This document shows, piece by piece, positions 11,345-19,544 of a stretch of DNA of 64,000 bases; the first letter of the stretch is position 1; each line of letters opens with the position of its first letter. The stretch covers positions 1 to 64,000 of the forward strand of contig JAQSWY010000024.1 of NCBI GenBank assembly GCA_029266425.1. The letters are read 5' to 3'. Origin of the DNA: Xanthobacteraceae bacterium. GTDB taxonomy: Bacteria; Pseudomonadota; Alphaproteobacteria; Rhizobiales; Xanthobacteraceae. The notes beneath the pieces are model-generated. The model had not been told where the DNA came from. It did not search any database and worked only from the letters and a program-made list of their open reading frames with translations. The position numbers and the translations under genes are program-made.

Positions 11345-12334
11345 CTACTGCCCCGGCAGCTTGATCTCGTTTTCGGCGAGCACGGTGCCCCACTTGGCCG
11401 TCTCGGCCTTCACGAAGCTGGCGAAATCGGCCGCCGACTTGCTCGGCACCAGCTTGAGATACTGGTTGGCGGTCTTCTGCTTGATGTCGGGATCGGCCAG
11501 CACCTCGACCACGGCGGCCTGCAGCTTGTCGACGTTCTGCTTCGGCGTGCCGCCGGTGACGAACATGCCGTGCCAGGCCGAGGTGCCGATGCCGGCATAG
11601 CCGAGCTCGGTCATGGTCGGCACGTCCGAGAGTTCGGGCAGCCGCTCGGACCAGGTGACGGCATAGGGCTTCAGCTTGCCGTCCTTGATCTGGCCGATAG
11701 CGGTCGATTCATTGAGGAACTCGACCTGGATCTCGTTGGCCAGCAAAGCGGGGAGGATCTGCGCCGCACCCTTGTAGGGGATGTGGGTCGCCTTCACGCC
11801 TTCCTTCTTGAACAGCATCAAGGCGTCGAGCTGCGGATAGGTGCCGATGCCCGGCGAACCGTATTTGATGCTCTTGATGGTGCCGGAGCGCAGCCCCTCG
11901 ATCAGTTCCTTCGCCGAGTTCGCCGGCACCGTGGTGTTGCCGACGAACACGCCCGGCACCTGGATCAGATTGGTCACCGGGATCAGGCTCGCCGCCGCCT
12001 TGCGGTCCGGATAGGCGGCGACGTTGATGGCATTGGTCGAGACATTGCCGACGAGCACCGTATGGCCGTCGGCGGCCGCGGCGGCGACATCCTCATTGGC
12101 GATGATGCCGGAGGCGCCGGGCTTGTTCTCGACGACGACCGCCTGGCCCCATTTCTTCTGCAGGCCTTCGGCGACGAGGCGGGCGATGATGTCGGTCGGG
12201 CCGCCCGGCGGCACCGGCACCACGATGCGTACCGGCTTGTTCGGATAGTCGGCGGCGCCGGCGCCGCCCGGCAGCATGCCGAGCATCGCAGCGGACGACG
12301 CGGCCGCGATCAGCAGCCGGCGTGAGACGATCAT
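11345..12334 (-). CDS. tctC: Tripartite tricarboxylate transporter substrate-binding protein TctC
   Basis: Periplasmic solute receptor of the Bug/TctC family, 329 residues. A signal peptide is visible at the N-terminus (SRRLLIAAASSAAMLGMLPG, cleavage after AGA), followed by the family start DYPNKPVRIVVPVPPGGPTD and the VVVENKPGASGIIA segment. The ATG at 12334 has GGGAGGA nine bases upstream. It is separated from tctB by a palindromic repeat and lies 76 bases downstream of the decarboxylase-like gene on the same strand. The ligand cannot be read from the sequence. Confidence 0.95.
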   Translation of the reverse strand: MIVSRRLLIAAASSAAMLGMLPGGAGAADYPNKPVRIVVPVPPGGPTDIIARLVAEGLQKKWGQAVVVENKPGASGIIANEDVAAAAADGHTVLVGNVSTNAINVAAYPDRKAAASLIPVTNLIQVPGVFVGNTTVPANSAKELIEGLRSGTIKSIKYGSPGIGTYPQLDALMLFKKEGVKATHIPYKGAAQILPALLANEIQVEFLNESTAIGQIKDGKLKPYAVTWSERLPELSDVPTMTELGYAGIGTSAWHGMFVTGGTPKQNVDKLQAAVVEVLADPDIKQKTANQYLKLVPSKSAADFASFVKAETAKWGTVLAENEIKLPGQ

Positions 12335-12410
12335 GGTCTTCCTCCCGTTCTGGTTCTGGCGTTTCGTCCCTTGGCAGTCTTTTTGTCGTGTTGGTGGTCG
12401 CGGCGGCACG

Positions 12411-13409
12411 TCAGGCTTGGTCGCGCAATTTGTGCGTCGACGAATGGAACAGCCTCTCCGGCTCGATCACCTCGGCGGTGAGCCCGTCATTGGCGGCGTA
12501 GCGCAGCATGGCCTCGACCTCGTGCCGGCTCTCCTCCAGCCCGTAGGCCCACATGCTTTTGCCGAGTACGGCGCGGGTCTCGGCGGCGTCCTCGGCGATC
12601 CAGGCGAGGCTGACGCGCGCCACGTTCATCTGCGCCAATTCGTTGAGCGCGTGGGCCTTGGCCTTGGCGAAAGCACGGAACAGTTCGGTCGGCAGCCAGG
12701 GGTTCTGGTCGACGAGGGTGCGCCGCACCAGCACGCAATGCATGATCGGGAACATGCCGGAGGCCTTGAAATAGGCGATCTCGGCGGCGCGATAGTCCGG
12801 GAACATCCGCGCCACCTTCTCCTGGCCGGCCTTGAAGCTGGGTGGCGGGCGCGTCGCGATCACCGCATCGAGCCGGCCGTCCGCCAGCATGGCGTCCAGC
12901 GTCTCGGTCTTCGCGATCGGCTCGAGCCGGATATCGGCGGGCAGGCTGAGCGCGAGGCGCTCGCCGCCGGCGCCGGGCACGTCCAGGCCGCCATTGCGCC
13001 AGCTCACATCCTGCGTGCGCACGCCGTACTGGTCGGCGAGGATGCCCCGCAGCCAGAGGCCGACGGTCTGCTGGAACTGCTCGATGCCGACCGTCTTGCC
13101 GGCAAGGTCGGCGGGGCTCTCGATGCCGCGATCGGTGCGGATATAGAGCGAAGCGTGGCGGAAGGCGCGCGACAGGAAGACCGGCAAACCGACATAGTCC
13201 TCGACACCGCGGCCGCACTGCACGATGTGGCTCGACATCGACATCTCGGAGACGTCGAACGCCCGTTCGTTGAGGGTACGGCGGAAGATGTCCTGGGTCT
13301 CGCCAGGATGGGGGATGATTTCGCAGCCCGGGATGGTGATGCGGCCATCGAGCAGCGGCGCGCTACGGTCGGTCTGGACGCAGGCCAGCGACAGTCGGAG
13401 CTTGGTCAT
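12411..13409 (-). CDS. 4,5-dihydroxyphthalate decarboxylase-like / substrate-binding-fold protein
   Basis: A 332-residue protein of the group annotated as 4,5-dihydroxyphthalate decarboxylases, which share a periplasmic-binding-protein type II fold with ABC substrate-binding proteins. It begins MTKLRLSLACVQTDRSAPLL and shows the fold's features SMSSHIVQCGRGVEDYVGLP and SPADLAGKTVGIEQFQQT. There is no signal peptide, which favours a cytoplasmic enzyme over a transport receptor. It heads the operon with tctC-tctB-tctA, so it probably acts on the imported compound. Divergent from a FadR-type regulator 167 bases away. The real substrate is inferred only; many members of this family have not been tested. 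Confidence 0.75.
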   Translation of the reverse strand: MTKLRLSLACVQTDRSAPLLDGRITIPGCEIIPHPGETQDIFRRTLNERAFDVSEMSMSSHIVQCGRGVEDYVGLPVFLSRAFRHASLYIRTDRGIESPADLAGKTVGIEQFQQTVGLWLRGILADQYGVRTQDVSWRNGGLDVPGAGGERLALSLPADIRLEPIAKTETLDAMLADGRLDAVIATRPPPSFKAGQEKVARMFPDYRAAEIAYFKASGMFPIMHCVLVRRTLVDQNPWLPTELFRAFAKAKAHALNELAQMNVARVSLAWIAEDAAETRAVLGKSMWAYGLEESRHEVEAMLRYAANDGLTAEVIEPERLFHSSTHKLRDQA

Positions 13410-13553
13410 GCTTGTTCTCGTTGCCGCGTCGCTGCGCGGCCCTCCCGGCGATTCTTTTCATTGATGCCGGCGCGCCGGCAGGGCTGCGGTCAGCCTACAA
13501 CCCAGCGGCAAGCTGACCTGAAAAGCGCGCGCGTGAGAAGACGCCAATCACGG

Positions 13554-13569
13554 CCAATTGTGCTATTGG
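13554..13569 (+). promoter_or_regulatory. Putative GntR/FadR operator in front of the regulator gene
   Basis: CCAATTGTGCTATTGG has CCAAT and ATTGG arms. It matches the palindrome at 15864-15879 at 13 of 16 positions. It ends seven bases before the regulator ATG, so binding would block its translation start region or promoter (autoregulation). Confidence 0.6.
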
Positions 13570-13576
13570 TCGCAGC

Positions 13577-14308
13577 ATGTCGCTGTCCTCAGAGCTCTCT
13601 TCCGCCAACTCCCCCGGCAACTCTCCCGCCCCGGGCGACACGCTGCTGCGCCTGCGCGCCTATCTCAGCGAGCAGACGCTGGGGCTGAACGAACGCCTGC
13701 CGCCGGAGCGCGAGCTGAGCGCGCTGCTCGGCGTCACCCGGGCCGAATTGCGCAAGGCGATGGGCGTGCTGGAATCCGAGGGCCAGGTGTGGCGGCATGT
13801 CGGCCGCGGCACCTTCATCGGCGCCCGGCCGGTGCTGAACCTCGACGACGTGCAATTCCTCTCGGGCATCACCAGCGCAGTCCAGATCATGGAGGCGCGG
13901 CTCGCCTTCGAGCCGGAGCTGGCCCGGCTCGCCGCCGTCCATGGCGTGAAGTCCGACTTTGCCGAGCTTCGGCTGTGCAACCGGCGCTGCCGCGAGGCGA
14001 AGAGCTGGGGAATGTACGAATCCTGGGACAATCGCTTCCATTATGCGATTGCCGCGGCGAGCAAGAACAAGCTTCTGATGACGCTGTTCGAGACCCTGAA
14101 CGCGGTGCGCCGCTCGCTGGTGTGGCAGACGCTGCGCACCGACACCACGCCGCCTGCCGACCATGTCAGCTTCGCCGAGCATGATGTGGTGTGCGAGGCG
14201 ATCATGCGTCACGACACCGTTGCCGCAACCGAGCACATGCGCGCCCACCTGCTCTCCATCCGCTCCCGCCTGCTCGCCGGCCCGGCGGAGGGAAAAGTGC
14301 GGGCGTGA
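13577..14308 (+). CDS. FadR-family GntR transcriptional regulator
   Basis: A 243-residue regulator with an N-terminal GntR winged helix (LPPERELSALLGVTRAELRK, then AMGVLESEGQVWRHVGRGTF) and a C-terminal FCD effector-binding domain (from about residue 95, with the histidine-containing DNRFHYAIAAASKNKLL expected to take part in metal binding). It lies divergent from the decarboxylase-tctCBA operon, the usual arrangement for a local repressor of a catabolic operon. The palindrome just before its start is nearly repeated between the isomerase and the FAH-family gene, so it may control both blocks. Confidence 0.92.
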   Translation: MSLSSELSSANSPGNSPAPGDTLLRLRAYLSEQTLGLNERLPPERELSALLGVTRAELRKAMGVLESEGQVWRHVGRGTFIGARPVLNLDDVQFLSGITSAVQIMEARLAFEPELARLAAVHGVKSDFAELRLCNRRCREAKSWGMYESWDNRFHYAIAAASKNKLLMTLFETLNAVRRSLVWQTLRTDTTPPADHVSFAEHDVVCEAIMRHDTVAATEHMRAHLLSIRSRLLAGPAEGKVRA

Positions 14309-14353
14309 TGCTCCGGGGCCGCCTCGGCAAATGGCATTAAATTCTGGGATGAT

Positions 14354-14488
14354 CGTCATCCCCGGGCTTGTCCCGGGGATCCACGTCTGTGACGAGGCGC
14401 GACCCGTGGATGGCCGGCAAAGCTGAGGCGGTTGCCTCAGCGTTTCCATAAAGACGGCGACCAGAGGTCGCCTTTGCCGGTCATGACG
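14354..14488. repeat. REP-like palindromic element
   Basis: GTCATCCCCGGGCTTGTCCC with its following GGGG forms a strong hairpin, and the distal CCGGTCATGAC end is its partial inverse. It is the same family as 16836-16920. It fills the 186-base gap between the convergent ends of the regulator and the GlcG-like gene. Confidence 0.65.
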
Positions 14489-14494
14489 CGACGC

Positions 14495-14929
14495 TCACGC
14501 CCCCGGATCGGCGCTCAAGCCGGCGGCCTCGATCCCGTGCATCGCGGCGGCTTCGTCATTGTCGCCGGTGTCGCCGGAAATGCCGACCGCGCCGATCACG
14601 TGCCCGGCCGTGTTGCGGATCAGCACGCCGCCCGGCACCGGCACGATGCGTCCCTCGGCAGCGGCGGAGACTGCGGTGAAGAACATCGGCACCTTGGCGG
14701 CGCGGCCGGCGAGGGTCCGCGAGCCGAAGCCGAAGCCAAGCGCGCCATAGGCTTTGCCGAAGGCGATCTCGTAACGCAGGATGCCGCTGCCATCCTCGCG
14801 CTTGGCGGCGACGGGATGACCGCCGGCGTCGAGCATCACCACGGTCAGCGGCTCGAACGCGCTCTCGCGGGCCTTGGCCAGGGCCGCCCCGATGATGGTG
14901 TCGGCCTCAGCCAAACTGACGTCGGACAT
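14495..14929 (-). CDS. GlcG/HbpS family heme-binding-like protein
   Basis: A 144-residue protein of the GlcG/HbpS/PduO-C family, small proteins often found beside catabolic enzymes and reported to bind heme or corrinoid in some members. Family signatures include VVMLDAGGHPVAAKREDGS and GGVLIRNTAGHVIGAVGISG near the C-terminus. Its start overlaps the end of the isomerase gene by 23 bases on the same strand, so the two are co-translated. Its role in the pathway is unknown; a structural or sensory accessory of the adjoining catabolic enzymes is an inference. Confidence 0.88.
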   Translation of the reverse strand: MSDVSLAEADTIIGAALAKARESAFEPLTVVMLDAGGHPVAAKREDGSGILRYEIAFGKAYGALGFGFGSRTLAGRAAKVPMFFTAVSAAAEGRIVPVPGGVLIRNTAGHVIGAVGISGDTGDNDEAAAMHGIEAAGLSADPGA

Positions 14930-15788
14930 CGCTGCTGCTCCGTTCGGCAGGTGGATCGATGGCGGGCAAGGGCAGGCCGGCCAGCAGCGCGCGGGTCCGG
15001 GTCAGGCCCTCAAGGGCGACCTCAGCGGCCGGGCGTTGCCACAGCACCGGGTTCGGCGCCTCATAGGAGAGATAGCCGCGATAGCCGATGGTGCGCAGCA
15101 GGCCGAGCAGTTCCTCCCAATCGACCACGCCGTCGCCGGGCGCCAGGCGGTCGATCGGCCGGCGCACCCCCGCTTCCGGAACGGGCGGGACATCGCTGTA
15201 CTGGAAGACGAAGATCTCCTCGCCGCGGACGCCGTCGAGGCCCGCCGCCACGCCCGGGCCGCGGTGCAGATGGTAGGCATCGAGCAGCAGGCCGCACTGG
15301 GGATGCCCGGCTCCGGCCACGATCTCGTGCAGCACGTCGGTGCTGTTGACCACCGGATGCTGAGAATTGAATTCCAGCGCGAGGCGCAGCCCATACTCGC
15401 CGACAATGTCGCCGGCGATCTTCGTCGCCGCGATCGCGTCCTCTATCGTGCCGACCAATTGTCCCGGCGCGCTCATGATCATGTCGCAGCCGAGCTCGAC
15501 CGCAATCTCGCAACTCTCGCGCAGGACGCCGAACAGCCGGCGCTGCTCCTCTCCAGCCGCGAAGAACCAGCCATATTCGGTGCCGAGAATGCCGAGCGGG
15601 ATGCCGCTGCCGGCAATCGTCGCGACCACCTCGTCGCGGCTCTGGCCCTGTTCGAAGCAACGGACGAAATCGAGGCGACGCAGCTCGACCGCGTCATAGC
15701 CGGCCTCCCGCGCGGCCTCGAGCACCATGGGCAACGGCGTCGTGTCAGCGGTCCAGCTATGCAGCGCCAATCGGAACGCGTCGCTCAC
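14907..15788 (-). CDS. Sugar phosphate isomerase/epimerase family (xylose-isomerase-like TIM barrel)
   Basis: A 293-residue AP-endonuclease-2-like TIM barrel, the family of IolE, hydroxypyruvate isomerase and related epimerases/dehydratases. Metal-ligand segments are visible: LALEFNSQHPVVN, CGLLLDAYHLHRG and YLSYEAPNP. I chose the GTG at 15788 because AGGAG lies eight bases upstream and the protein then begins SDAFRLALHSWTADTTPLPM, the expected first strand; the longer frame runs through the promoter region. First gene of a pair with the GlcG-like gene, divergent from the FAH-family gene. The exact reaction cannot be read. Confidence 0.85.
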   Translation of the reverse strand: MSDAFRLALHSWTADTTPLPMVLEAAREAGYDAVELRRLDFVRCFEQGQSRDEVVATIAGSGIPLGILGTEYGWFFAAGEEQRRLFGVLRESCEIAVELGCDMIMSAPGQLVGTIEDAIAATKIAGDIVGEYGLRLALEFNSQHPVVNSTDVLHEIVAGAGHPQCGLLLDAYHLHRGPGVAAGLDGVRGEEIFVFQYSDVPPVPEAGVRRPIDRLAPGDGVVDWEELLGLLRTIGYRGYLSYEAPNPVLWQRPAAEVALEGLTRTRALLAGLPLPAIDPPAERSSSDVRRQFG

Positions 15789-15863
15789 TCGCGCCACTCC
15801 TGCAGCCCAAAAGTGAATGCATATTAGCGGCGGGCGCCGGCAATGGACGCTGCGGAGCAAAAA

Positions 15864-15879
15864 CCAATTGACCAATTGG
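15864..15879. promoter_or_regulatory. Perfect 7-2-7 palindrome between divergent catabolic genes
   Basis: CCAATTG-AC-CAATTGG is a perfect inverted repeat in the 157-base divergent promoter region of the isomerase and FAH-family genes. It closely matches the palindrome before the FadR-type regulator at 13554-13569. It is followed by an alternating CG run (gcgcgcgcgcgcg). Most likely an operator for that regulator. Confidence 0.65.
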
Positions 15880-15945
15880 GTATTCGCGCGCGCGCGCGTA
15901 CTGCCTATGATCCGGCCCGAGCGCGCCGCCAGTAGAGGACAGACC

Positions 15946-16815
15946 ATGCATTTAGCCAGCTATTTTAGCCGCGAGGGCGGCATCCCGACGGTCGGCGTCG
16001 TGGAGTGGACGGAGGTGATCGCGGTCCGCGACCTAGTGCCTGAGGCGCCCGGCGACATGATCGGCCTCATCGGGCAATGGCCGGCGCTGAAGGAGAAGAT
16101 CGCCGCCGCGCTGCCGCAGGCGCCGGCCTCGGTGCGCCAGGCACTGTCTTCGCTCACTTTGCTGCCACCGGTGCCGCAGCCGGGCAAGATCCTCTGCATC
16201 GGCCTCAACTACGCGCTGCACGCCAAAGAGGGTGGCAATCCGATCCCGGATTATCCGGCCTTCTTCATCCGCGTGCAGTCCTCGCTGGTGGCGCCCGGCG
16301 CACCGGTGCTGCGCCCGCGGGTCTCGGAGAAGCTCGATTATGAGTGCGAGCTCACCATCGTCATCGGCCGCACGGCGCACGACGTCCCCGAGGCCGAGGC
16401 GCTGGAGTACGTGTTCGGCTACACCATTATGAATGACGTCTCGGTGCGCGATTACCAGCGCAAATCGACGCAATGGACCGCCGGCAAGAACTTCAACGCC
16501 ACCGGTCCGCTCGGGCCGGTCATCGCGACTGCCGACGCCTTGCCGCCCGGCGCCCACGGCCTCGGTATCCGCACCCGGCTCAATGGTCTCGTCATGCAGG
16601 AGAGCGACACCTCCGACATGATCTTCAGCGTCGCCCGCACCGTCTCGCTATTGTCCGAGATCATGACGCTGGAGCCCGGCGACGTGATTGCCACCGGTAC
16701 ACCCTCGGGCGTCGGCTATGCCCGCACCCCGCCGGTCTGGATGAAGCCGGGCGACGTCGTCGAGGTCGAGGTCGACGGCATCGGCACGCTGAGCAATCCC
16801 GTCGCGGACGCGTGA
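15946..16815 (+). CDS. Fumarylacetoacetate hydrolase (FAH) family protein
   Basis: A 289-residue enzyme of the FAH superfamily, which hydrolyses C-C bonds or decarboxylates oxo-acids and supports late steps of aromatic degradation. The domain starts with GKILCIGLNYALHAKEGG and has the metal site DYECELTIVIG, the catalytic YTIMNDVSVRDYQ and the C-terminal ATGTPSGVGYARTPPVWMKP. The ATG at 15946 follows AGAGGA; the open frame upstream passes through the divergent promoter and is ignored. Its position opposite the isomerase operon and near the Tct importer fits breakdown of an imported ring-derived acid (inference). Confidence 0.93.
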   Translation: MHLASYFSREGGIPTVGVVEWTEVIAVRDLVPEAPGDMIGLIGQWPALKEKIAAALPQAPASVRQALSSLTLLPPVPQPGKILCIGLNYALHAKEGGNPIPDYPAFFIRVQSSLVAPGAPVLRPRVSEKLDYECELTIVIGRTAHDVPEAEALEYVFGYTIMNDVSVRDYQRKSTQWTAGKNFNATGPLGPVIATADALPPGAHGLGIRTRLNGLVMQESDTSDMIFSVARTVSLLSEIMTLEPGDVIATGTPSGVGYARTPPVWMKPGDVVEVEVDGIGTLSNPVADA

Positions 16816-16835
16816 GAAGCCGACCCGCAATCAAC

Positions 16836-16920
16836 CGTCATCCCGGGGCTTGTCCCGGGGATCCACACCCGTGACGTGAAAGCAACCGCGGATGGCCGGG
16901 ACAAGCCCGGCCATGACAGC
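16836..16920. repeat. REP-like palindromic element
   Basis: GTCATCCCGGGG-CTTGT-CCCGGGG and the distal GGCCGGGACAAGCCCGGCC form nested hairpins. It is a near copy of 14354-14488. It lies between the convergent ends of the FAH-family gene and the LysR gene and could act as a bidirectional transcript end. Confidence 0.7.
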
Positions 16921-16942
16921 TTATGGGAAAAGCAGTCGTGAC

Positions 16943-17824
16943 CTAGCCCACCGGCAGCCGCGCCGCGAACTCGGCTGCAATCCAGTCGATGAACACCCGC
17001 ACTCGCGGCGAGAGTTGGCGGCTGTGGGGATAGAGCACATAGACCGGCGAGGGTGATGGCGGGAAATCGACCAGCACCTCGACGAGTTCGCCGGATACCA
17101 GCTCGCGAGCCACCCGGTAGCGCGGCACCTGGATCAGCCCGAGCCCTAGCATTGCTGCGGCGACATTGGTCTCCGCCGCCGTCACCGTCAGTGCGGCCGG
17201 GATCATCAGGTGCTGCAGCTGGCCGCCGACGGTGAATTCGAGCGGGATCACATTGCCCGTCGCTGACGACATGAAGCCGATCATGCGGTGGCCGTCGAGC
17301 TGATCCGGCGATTGCGGCGGCCCGCGGCGGGCGAGATAGGCCGGGCTGGCGAAGGTGCCCTCTTCGAGCAGCCCGATCCGCCTCCCCACCATCGAGGCGT
17401 CCGCCGGCTGGCCGACCCGCAGCACGCAGTCGACCCCTTCATGAACCAGATCGACGAAGCGGTCGCCCTCCCCGATATGGAGTTGGATGTCTGGATAGCG
17501 CTCGAGAAAACGCGGCAAGCCCGGCAGCATGAAATGCCGCGCCAGCGTGCCGTGGACATCGATGCGCAAGGCACCCTTCGGCGTCGCCCCGGTGAAGGCG
17601 GCCTCGGCCTCCTCGATATCCGCGAGGATCGCGAGGCAGCGCCGGTGATAGGCCTCGCCATCAAGGGTCGGCCGTACCTGGCGGGTCGTCCGCTGCAGCA
17701 GCCGCACGCCGAGCCGCGCCTCCATCTGCTGCACAGCCTCGGTCAGCGTCGAGCGTGGCAGGCGGAGATCGGCCGCCGCCAAAGTGAAGCTGCGCCGCTC
17801 GACAATCCGGGTGAAGGCGCGCAT
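16943..17824 (-). CDS. LysR-family transcriptional regulator
   Basis: A ~293-residue LysR regulator. The DNA-binding winged helix is at the N-terminus (RAFTRIVERRSFTLAAADLR, then LPRSTLTEAVQQMEARLGVR) and the periplasmic-binding-like effector domain follows from about residue 90 (GALRIDVHGTLARHFMLPGL). The frame stays open upstream, but that part resembles low-complexity read-through, so I start at ATG 17824 where the helix begins. This leaves the first helix slightly short, so an alternative upstream start is possible. No obvious divergent target; the small membrane protein gene lies just upstream on the same strand. Confidence 0.85.
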   Translation of the reverse strand: MRAFTRIVERRSFTLAAADLRLPRSTLTEAVQQMEARLGVRLLQRTTRQVRPTLDGEAYHRRCLAILADIEEAEAAFTGATPKGALRIDVHGTLARHFMLPGLPRFLERYPDIQLHIGEGDRFVDLVHEGVDCVLRVGQPADASMVGRRIGLLEEGTFASPAYLARRGPPQSPDQLDGHRMIGFMSSATGNVIPLEFTVGGQLQHLMIPAALTVTAAETNVAAAMLGLGLIQVPRYRVARELVSGELVEVLVDFPPSPSPVYVLYPHSRQLSPRVRVFIDWIAAEFAARLPVG

Positions 17825-17852
17825 GGCGTCGGATGCGCGGCGGAGCGGCGCT

Positions 17853-18023
17853 TCATTCCTTGAGCCGCCCGGCCAGCCAGCCGAACGCGGCGAGGACCGC
17901 GCCGCCCGCAACGGCACCGATGCCACCGCCCCACAGGGCGCCGTCGGAGCCGGCGATCAGATGGCCGCCAAGAATGCCGGCGATAGCCAGGATCAGAGGA
18001 GCAAGACAACCGATCGCGATCAT
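17853..18023 (-). CDS. Small hydrophobic protein (two membrane segments)
   Basis: A 56-residue protein with two hydrophobic stretches (LAPLILAIAGILGGHLIAG and a glycine/alanine-rich second span) joined by a short loop, and a charged C-terminus. The ATG at 18023 has AGGA nine bases upstream; a TTG at 18041 is an alternative. It lies 29 bases upstream of the LysR start. I do not recognise a family. The glycine-rich pattern resembles small inner-membrane proteins of unknown role. Real coding is likely but not certain. Confidence 0.5.
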   Translation of the reverse strand: MIAIGCLAPLILAIAGILGGHLIAGSDGALWGGGIGAVAGGAVLAAFGWLAGRLKE

Positions 18024-18187
18024 GAGCCGTTGTCCTCGCAAGACAGGCTATTGCGGCCGCGATCGGCGCCCGCGTCAATCGCGACACCTATCTGCTCCGG
18101 CTCGCTCGGCTCTTGATCCGCCTCCGCGATCCGATCATAAGCGTTGTGCCGTGCGATCACCTCGCCGGCGCACGCACGCATCGGTTA

Positions 18188-18264
18188 GTCCCGGTAGCTC
18201 AGCAGGATAGAGCAGCGGTTTCCTAAACCGCAGGTCAGGGGTTCGAATCCCTTCCGGGACACCA
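18188..18264 (+). tRNA. tRNA-Arg (anticodon CCT)
   Basis: A complete cloverleaf: acceptor arms GTCCCGG and CCGGGAC, D-arm TAGCTCAGCAGGATAGAGCA, anticodon arm GCGGT-TTCCTAA-ACCGC giving anticodon CCT, T-arm GGGGTTCGAATCCCT, and encoded ACCA at the end. Its 3' 41 bases are the left attachment site of the integrated element and remain intact after insertion. Confidence 0.97.
18220..18260 (+). repeat. attL: 41-bp direct repeat at the 3' end of tRNA-Arg
   Basis: It starts TTCCTAAACCGCAGG and ends CCCTTCCGGGAC, covering the anticodon loop to the acceptor stem. It is identical to 59842-59882 over 41 bases; the flanking bases differ (T versus C before, A versus G after). Confidence 0.95.
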
Positions 18265-18266
18265 TG

Positions 18267-19544
18267 TCATTCCGACAAGCTGTGCTGCTTTGTTCTGAAG
18301 TCGCGGCGCTTCGCGGCCGCGGTCTGACGCTGTGCGCGCGTGCGCTTCGCGTAAATGTCGAGGATCTCCGCCGTCTTGTGCCCGCTCAGCGCCATCATCT
18401 GACGGTCGGTCAGATCAGCGTCGCCGGACTCCGTCACCCCACCATGGCGGAACGACGCGAAACTGACCCCTTTCGGCAGGCCCGCAGTATCCATGATGCC
18501 GCGGACGGTATGTCGGAAGTAGGAGAGATCGCCCGTCGGGGTCACCCACGGGAGATGCACGCCGGTTTTGCGATCGGGCATGTCGCGCATGATGACAAAT
18601 GGCCCATGGCGGGGCGCGGCGTCGAGGCGAGCCACGAGATCGGGGAATAGCTCGACGCCGGCCGCGTCGAGCAGCGGCATGGCGACATCAACGCCGGTTT
18701 TGTGGTGGTGGAGCAGGACCGACTGTCCATCCGTGGCGGGCCGATAGTTCGACCAAGGCAACGCCCGAATGCCGCCGTCGCGCTTTTGCCCGAGGATGTG
18801 TTCCTCGCGCAGGCACCAATGCCAGGCGATCATCGCGGCCGTGCCGATGCTTGGCTGGCCCGCCTTGTCGCAAGCCCCCACAAAGACGATGAGCTGCTCA
18901 TAGGTCGCCGCCGCGGTGACCCCTCTTGGCTGCTGTCGCTCCATCGCGGCGAAAGGGTTCGCGATCGGAACGTGCTCCGGATGGAGGCGCCGGACGACAT
19001 TCCACGAGCGCTGGCATGAAGCCATCATGTGATTGACGGTTGTCAGCCGTTCGCGCTGGCGCTCGCTACCGTCTGGGAGCGTTTCGGTGACATAGCGCAG
19101 CTTCTCATAGAGCCGGTCCACGACTCCTTCGTTGACCTTGAAGAGCGGGAGATCGCCGAAGCGCCGACCATCCTTGAGCTTGTAGTCGGCAACGGTCTTG
19201 AGGCGCCGATCGTGGTCGCGCCTATCTCTCGGAGTTAGCCGCTCGAATTTCGGCGAATTCCTGTACTCCGCCGCCATCCAATCGAAGCTTCCGACCGGCG
19301 GCCCTGCGGGCACGAGATCCGATGCACCTCCCGTATGCCAAGAGCGGAAGAGCGGGAGCAGAACGGTCTCGACGCGCTCCACCGCTCGCGCGTAATCCGT
19401 TCCCAATGCTTCGGACTGGACGGTGCAGCCCGCATTCCGTGCCCAGGTCGGGGGTTCGAAGTAGTAGGCCCAACGCTTGCTGCCGTGCAGCCATTTGCGA
19501 CGCATGTAGTCGGCGAGCGGGAGGGCGGATCGAGGCTTCTTCAT
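18267..19544 (-). CDS. Tyrosine-type site-specific integrase
   Basis: Site-specific recombinase of 425 residues that would insert and excise the island at tRNA-Arg. The catalytic domain fills the C-terminal half: Arg I at R246 (WCLREEHILG), the beta-hairpin Lys at K282 (HHHKTGVDV), Arg II at R366 (SFASFRHGG), H389 (ALSGHKTAE) and the nucleophile Y398 (ILDIYAKRT). The usual His three residues before Arg II is Ala363, a substitution found in some recombinases but worth noting. An N-terminal arm-binding region precedes a SAM-like helical domain at about 85-205. The stop is three bases from the tRNA end. The start overlaps the excisionase-like gene as ATGA. Confidence 0.95.
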   Translation of the reverse strand: MKKPRSALPLADYMRRKWLHGSKRWAYYFEPPTWARNAGCTVQSEALGTDYARAVERVETVLLPLFRSWHTGGASDLVPAGPPVGSFDWMAAEYRNSPKFERLTPRDRRDHDRRLKTVADYKLKDGRRFGDLPLFKVNEGVVDRLYEKLRYVTETLPDGSERQRERLTTVNHMMASCQRSWNVVRRLHPEHVPIANPFAAMERQQPRGVTAAATYEQLIVFVGACDKAGQPSIGTAAMIAWHWCLREEHILGQKRDGGIRALPWSNYRPATDGQSVLLHHHKTGVDVAMPLLDAAGVELFPDLVARLDAAPRHGPFVIMRDMPDRKTGVHLPWVTPTGDLSYFRHTVRGIMDTAGLPKGVSFASFRHGGVTESGDADLTDRQMMALSGHKTAEILDIYAKRTRAQRQTAAAKRRDFRTKQHSLSE

